Positions 53,875 through 54,305 of a stretch of 54,305 nt of DNA are shown in pieces (the stretch's first letter is position 1; every line of letters begins with the position of its first letter). The DNA lies in contig MKVR01000016.1 in assembly GCA_001899235.1 (NCBI GenBank), positions 82,868 through 137,172 on the forward strand. The letters run 5' to 3'. The position numbers and the translations under genes were made by a program. The stretch is from Nitrosospira sp. 56-18 (GTDB lineage: Bacteria > Pseudomonadota > Gammaproteobacteria > Burkholderiales > Nitrosomonadaceae). The notes under the pieces are model-generated. The model had not been told where the DNA came from. It searched no databases and worked only from the letters and a program-made list of their open reading frames with translations.

Positions 53875-54240
53875 ATGAAAAACCTGGGAATGGGACTGTG
53901 GATACTGGCCGGTTCATGCCTTTTGCTGCCCAATGCAGCCATGGCGGACAATTATTTCGAAAATGCAGGTGGAAAATTTGCTACCGGCGCTGCCAATGCC
54001 GGTGGAGCGGTCCTGGAAATCCCGAAAAACATAAAGATAGCCAGTCTTGAGAAAGGGCCTCTCTACGGCATGACGGCCGGAGTGGTGGCGGGAGTCCTGC
54101 ATACGATCGGGCGCACGGTGTATGGAGTCGTGGACATGGCGACATTCATGATTCCCACCAGTTCCATGGTTGATCCGGTATATGCCTGGACGGATTTTGA
54201 CAGAATGACCACTTATAGGTCGGCCGTGCAAATGCGCTAG
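53875..54240 (+). CDS. Exosortase system-associated protein, TIGR04073 type
   Basis: 121 residues from the ATG at 53875 (GGAGG upstream). Signal peptide ends MA-DN. The mature part has ATGAANAGGAVLEIPKNIK, then a Gly-rich GPLYGMTAGVVAGVLHTIGRTVYGVVDMATFMIP segment (read in parts), as in the TIGR04073 family found near exosortase/PEP-CTERM systems. The function is not established. It fits the PEP-CTERM proteins at 3970 and 30471. Confidence 0.75.
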   Translation: MKNLGMGLWILAGSCLLLPNAAMADNYFENAGGKFATGAANAGGAVLEIPKNIKIASLEKGPLYGMTAGVVAGVLHTIGRTVYGVVDMATFMIPTSSMVDPVYAWTDFDRMTTYRSAVQMR

Positions 54241-54305
54241 ATAGTGTAGTCACGAGATATTTGTCCAGAGAGCGATACATCTGATTTGCACAGCGGCGAG
54301 GAAAG

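Noticed and set aside
1-54305. tRNA, rRNA or CRISPR arrays
   Set aside because: No cloverleaf, rRNA block or regularly spaced repeats were seen on either strand.

Overview
The window reads as a chromosome segment of a betaproteobacterium, most likely an ammonia oxidiser of the Nitrosomonadaceae close to Nitrosospira. The reasons are the moderately high GC, the tmk-holB and tatD housekeeping genes, betaproteobacterial-type flagellar proteins, two PEP-CTERM exosortase substrates and a TIGR04073-type exosortase-associated protein. This assignment is inference from gene content; no rRNA or tRNA gene is present to settle it.

Layout. 1-1755: a truncated serine beta-lactamase-like hydrolase and a secreted coiled-coil protein, both minus strand. 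2085-9401: tmk, holB, tatD, a periplasmic ankyrin protein, a VOC protein, wrbA, an SDR and an MgtC-like membrane protein, with a PEP-CTERM gene on the other strand between holB and tatD. 9468-12737: a small unknown protein, a GGDEF-EAL c-di-GMP protein and a quinone reductase-like gene. 12738-14224: gene-poor, with a decayed response-regulator fragment and a 59-residue ORF. 14225-19835: a DUF6279-type lipoprotein, a small membrane protein, a copper chaperone with operator-like palindromes, an exported Pcm, and an 810-residue membrane spermidine-synthase-like protein. 19832-26410: a GT2 glycosyltransferase, an AT-rich unknown gene, a candidate structured sRNA, two small secreted proteins, and divergent uvrB and aspartate aminotransferase. 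26440-31235: a three-gene cluster (phosphoesterase, lipoprotein, possible Cys-His enzyme) and a second PEP-CTERM gene. 31277-43616: one flagellar block, fliFGHIJKLMNOPQR on the minus strand with fliE divergent; it encodes the MS-ring, C-ring switch, export ATPase and export gate, so one assembly is built from one locus. 43668-54240: accessory genes including yeaD, DUF3293, a 2-hydroxyacid dehydrogenase, a GDCCVxC protein, a metallopeptidase with an eCIS-like tag, tpm, outer-membrane proteins, a sialidase-like protein and the TIGR04073 protein.

The most unusual signal is not a gene. A dispersed element with ends like TAGGGAAGCGCTGAACAAAT occurs as two long copies (428 bp at 50774-51201, 344 bp at 30062-30405), one truncated copy (15982) and four solo ends. 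It looks like a non-coding MITE with a TA target. In six cases its first bases form the stop codon of the neighbouring gene, so the element sits exactly at gene 3' ends. Other points of interest are a two-hairpin sRNA candidate with CUCC loops (21502-21578), a perfect Fur-like palindrome (52631-52653), the three-gene effector-like cluster, and the eCIS-tagged peptidase.
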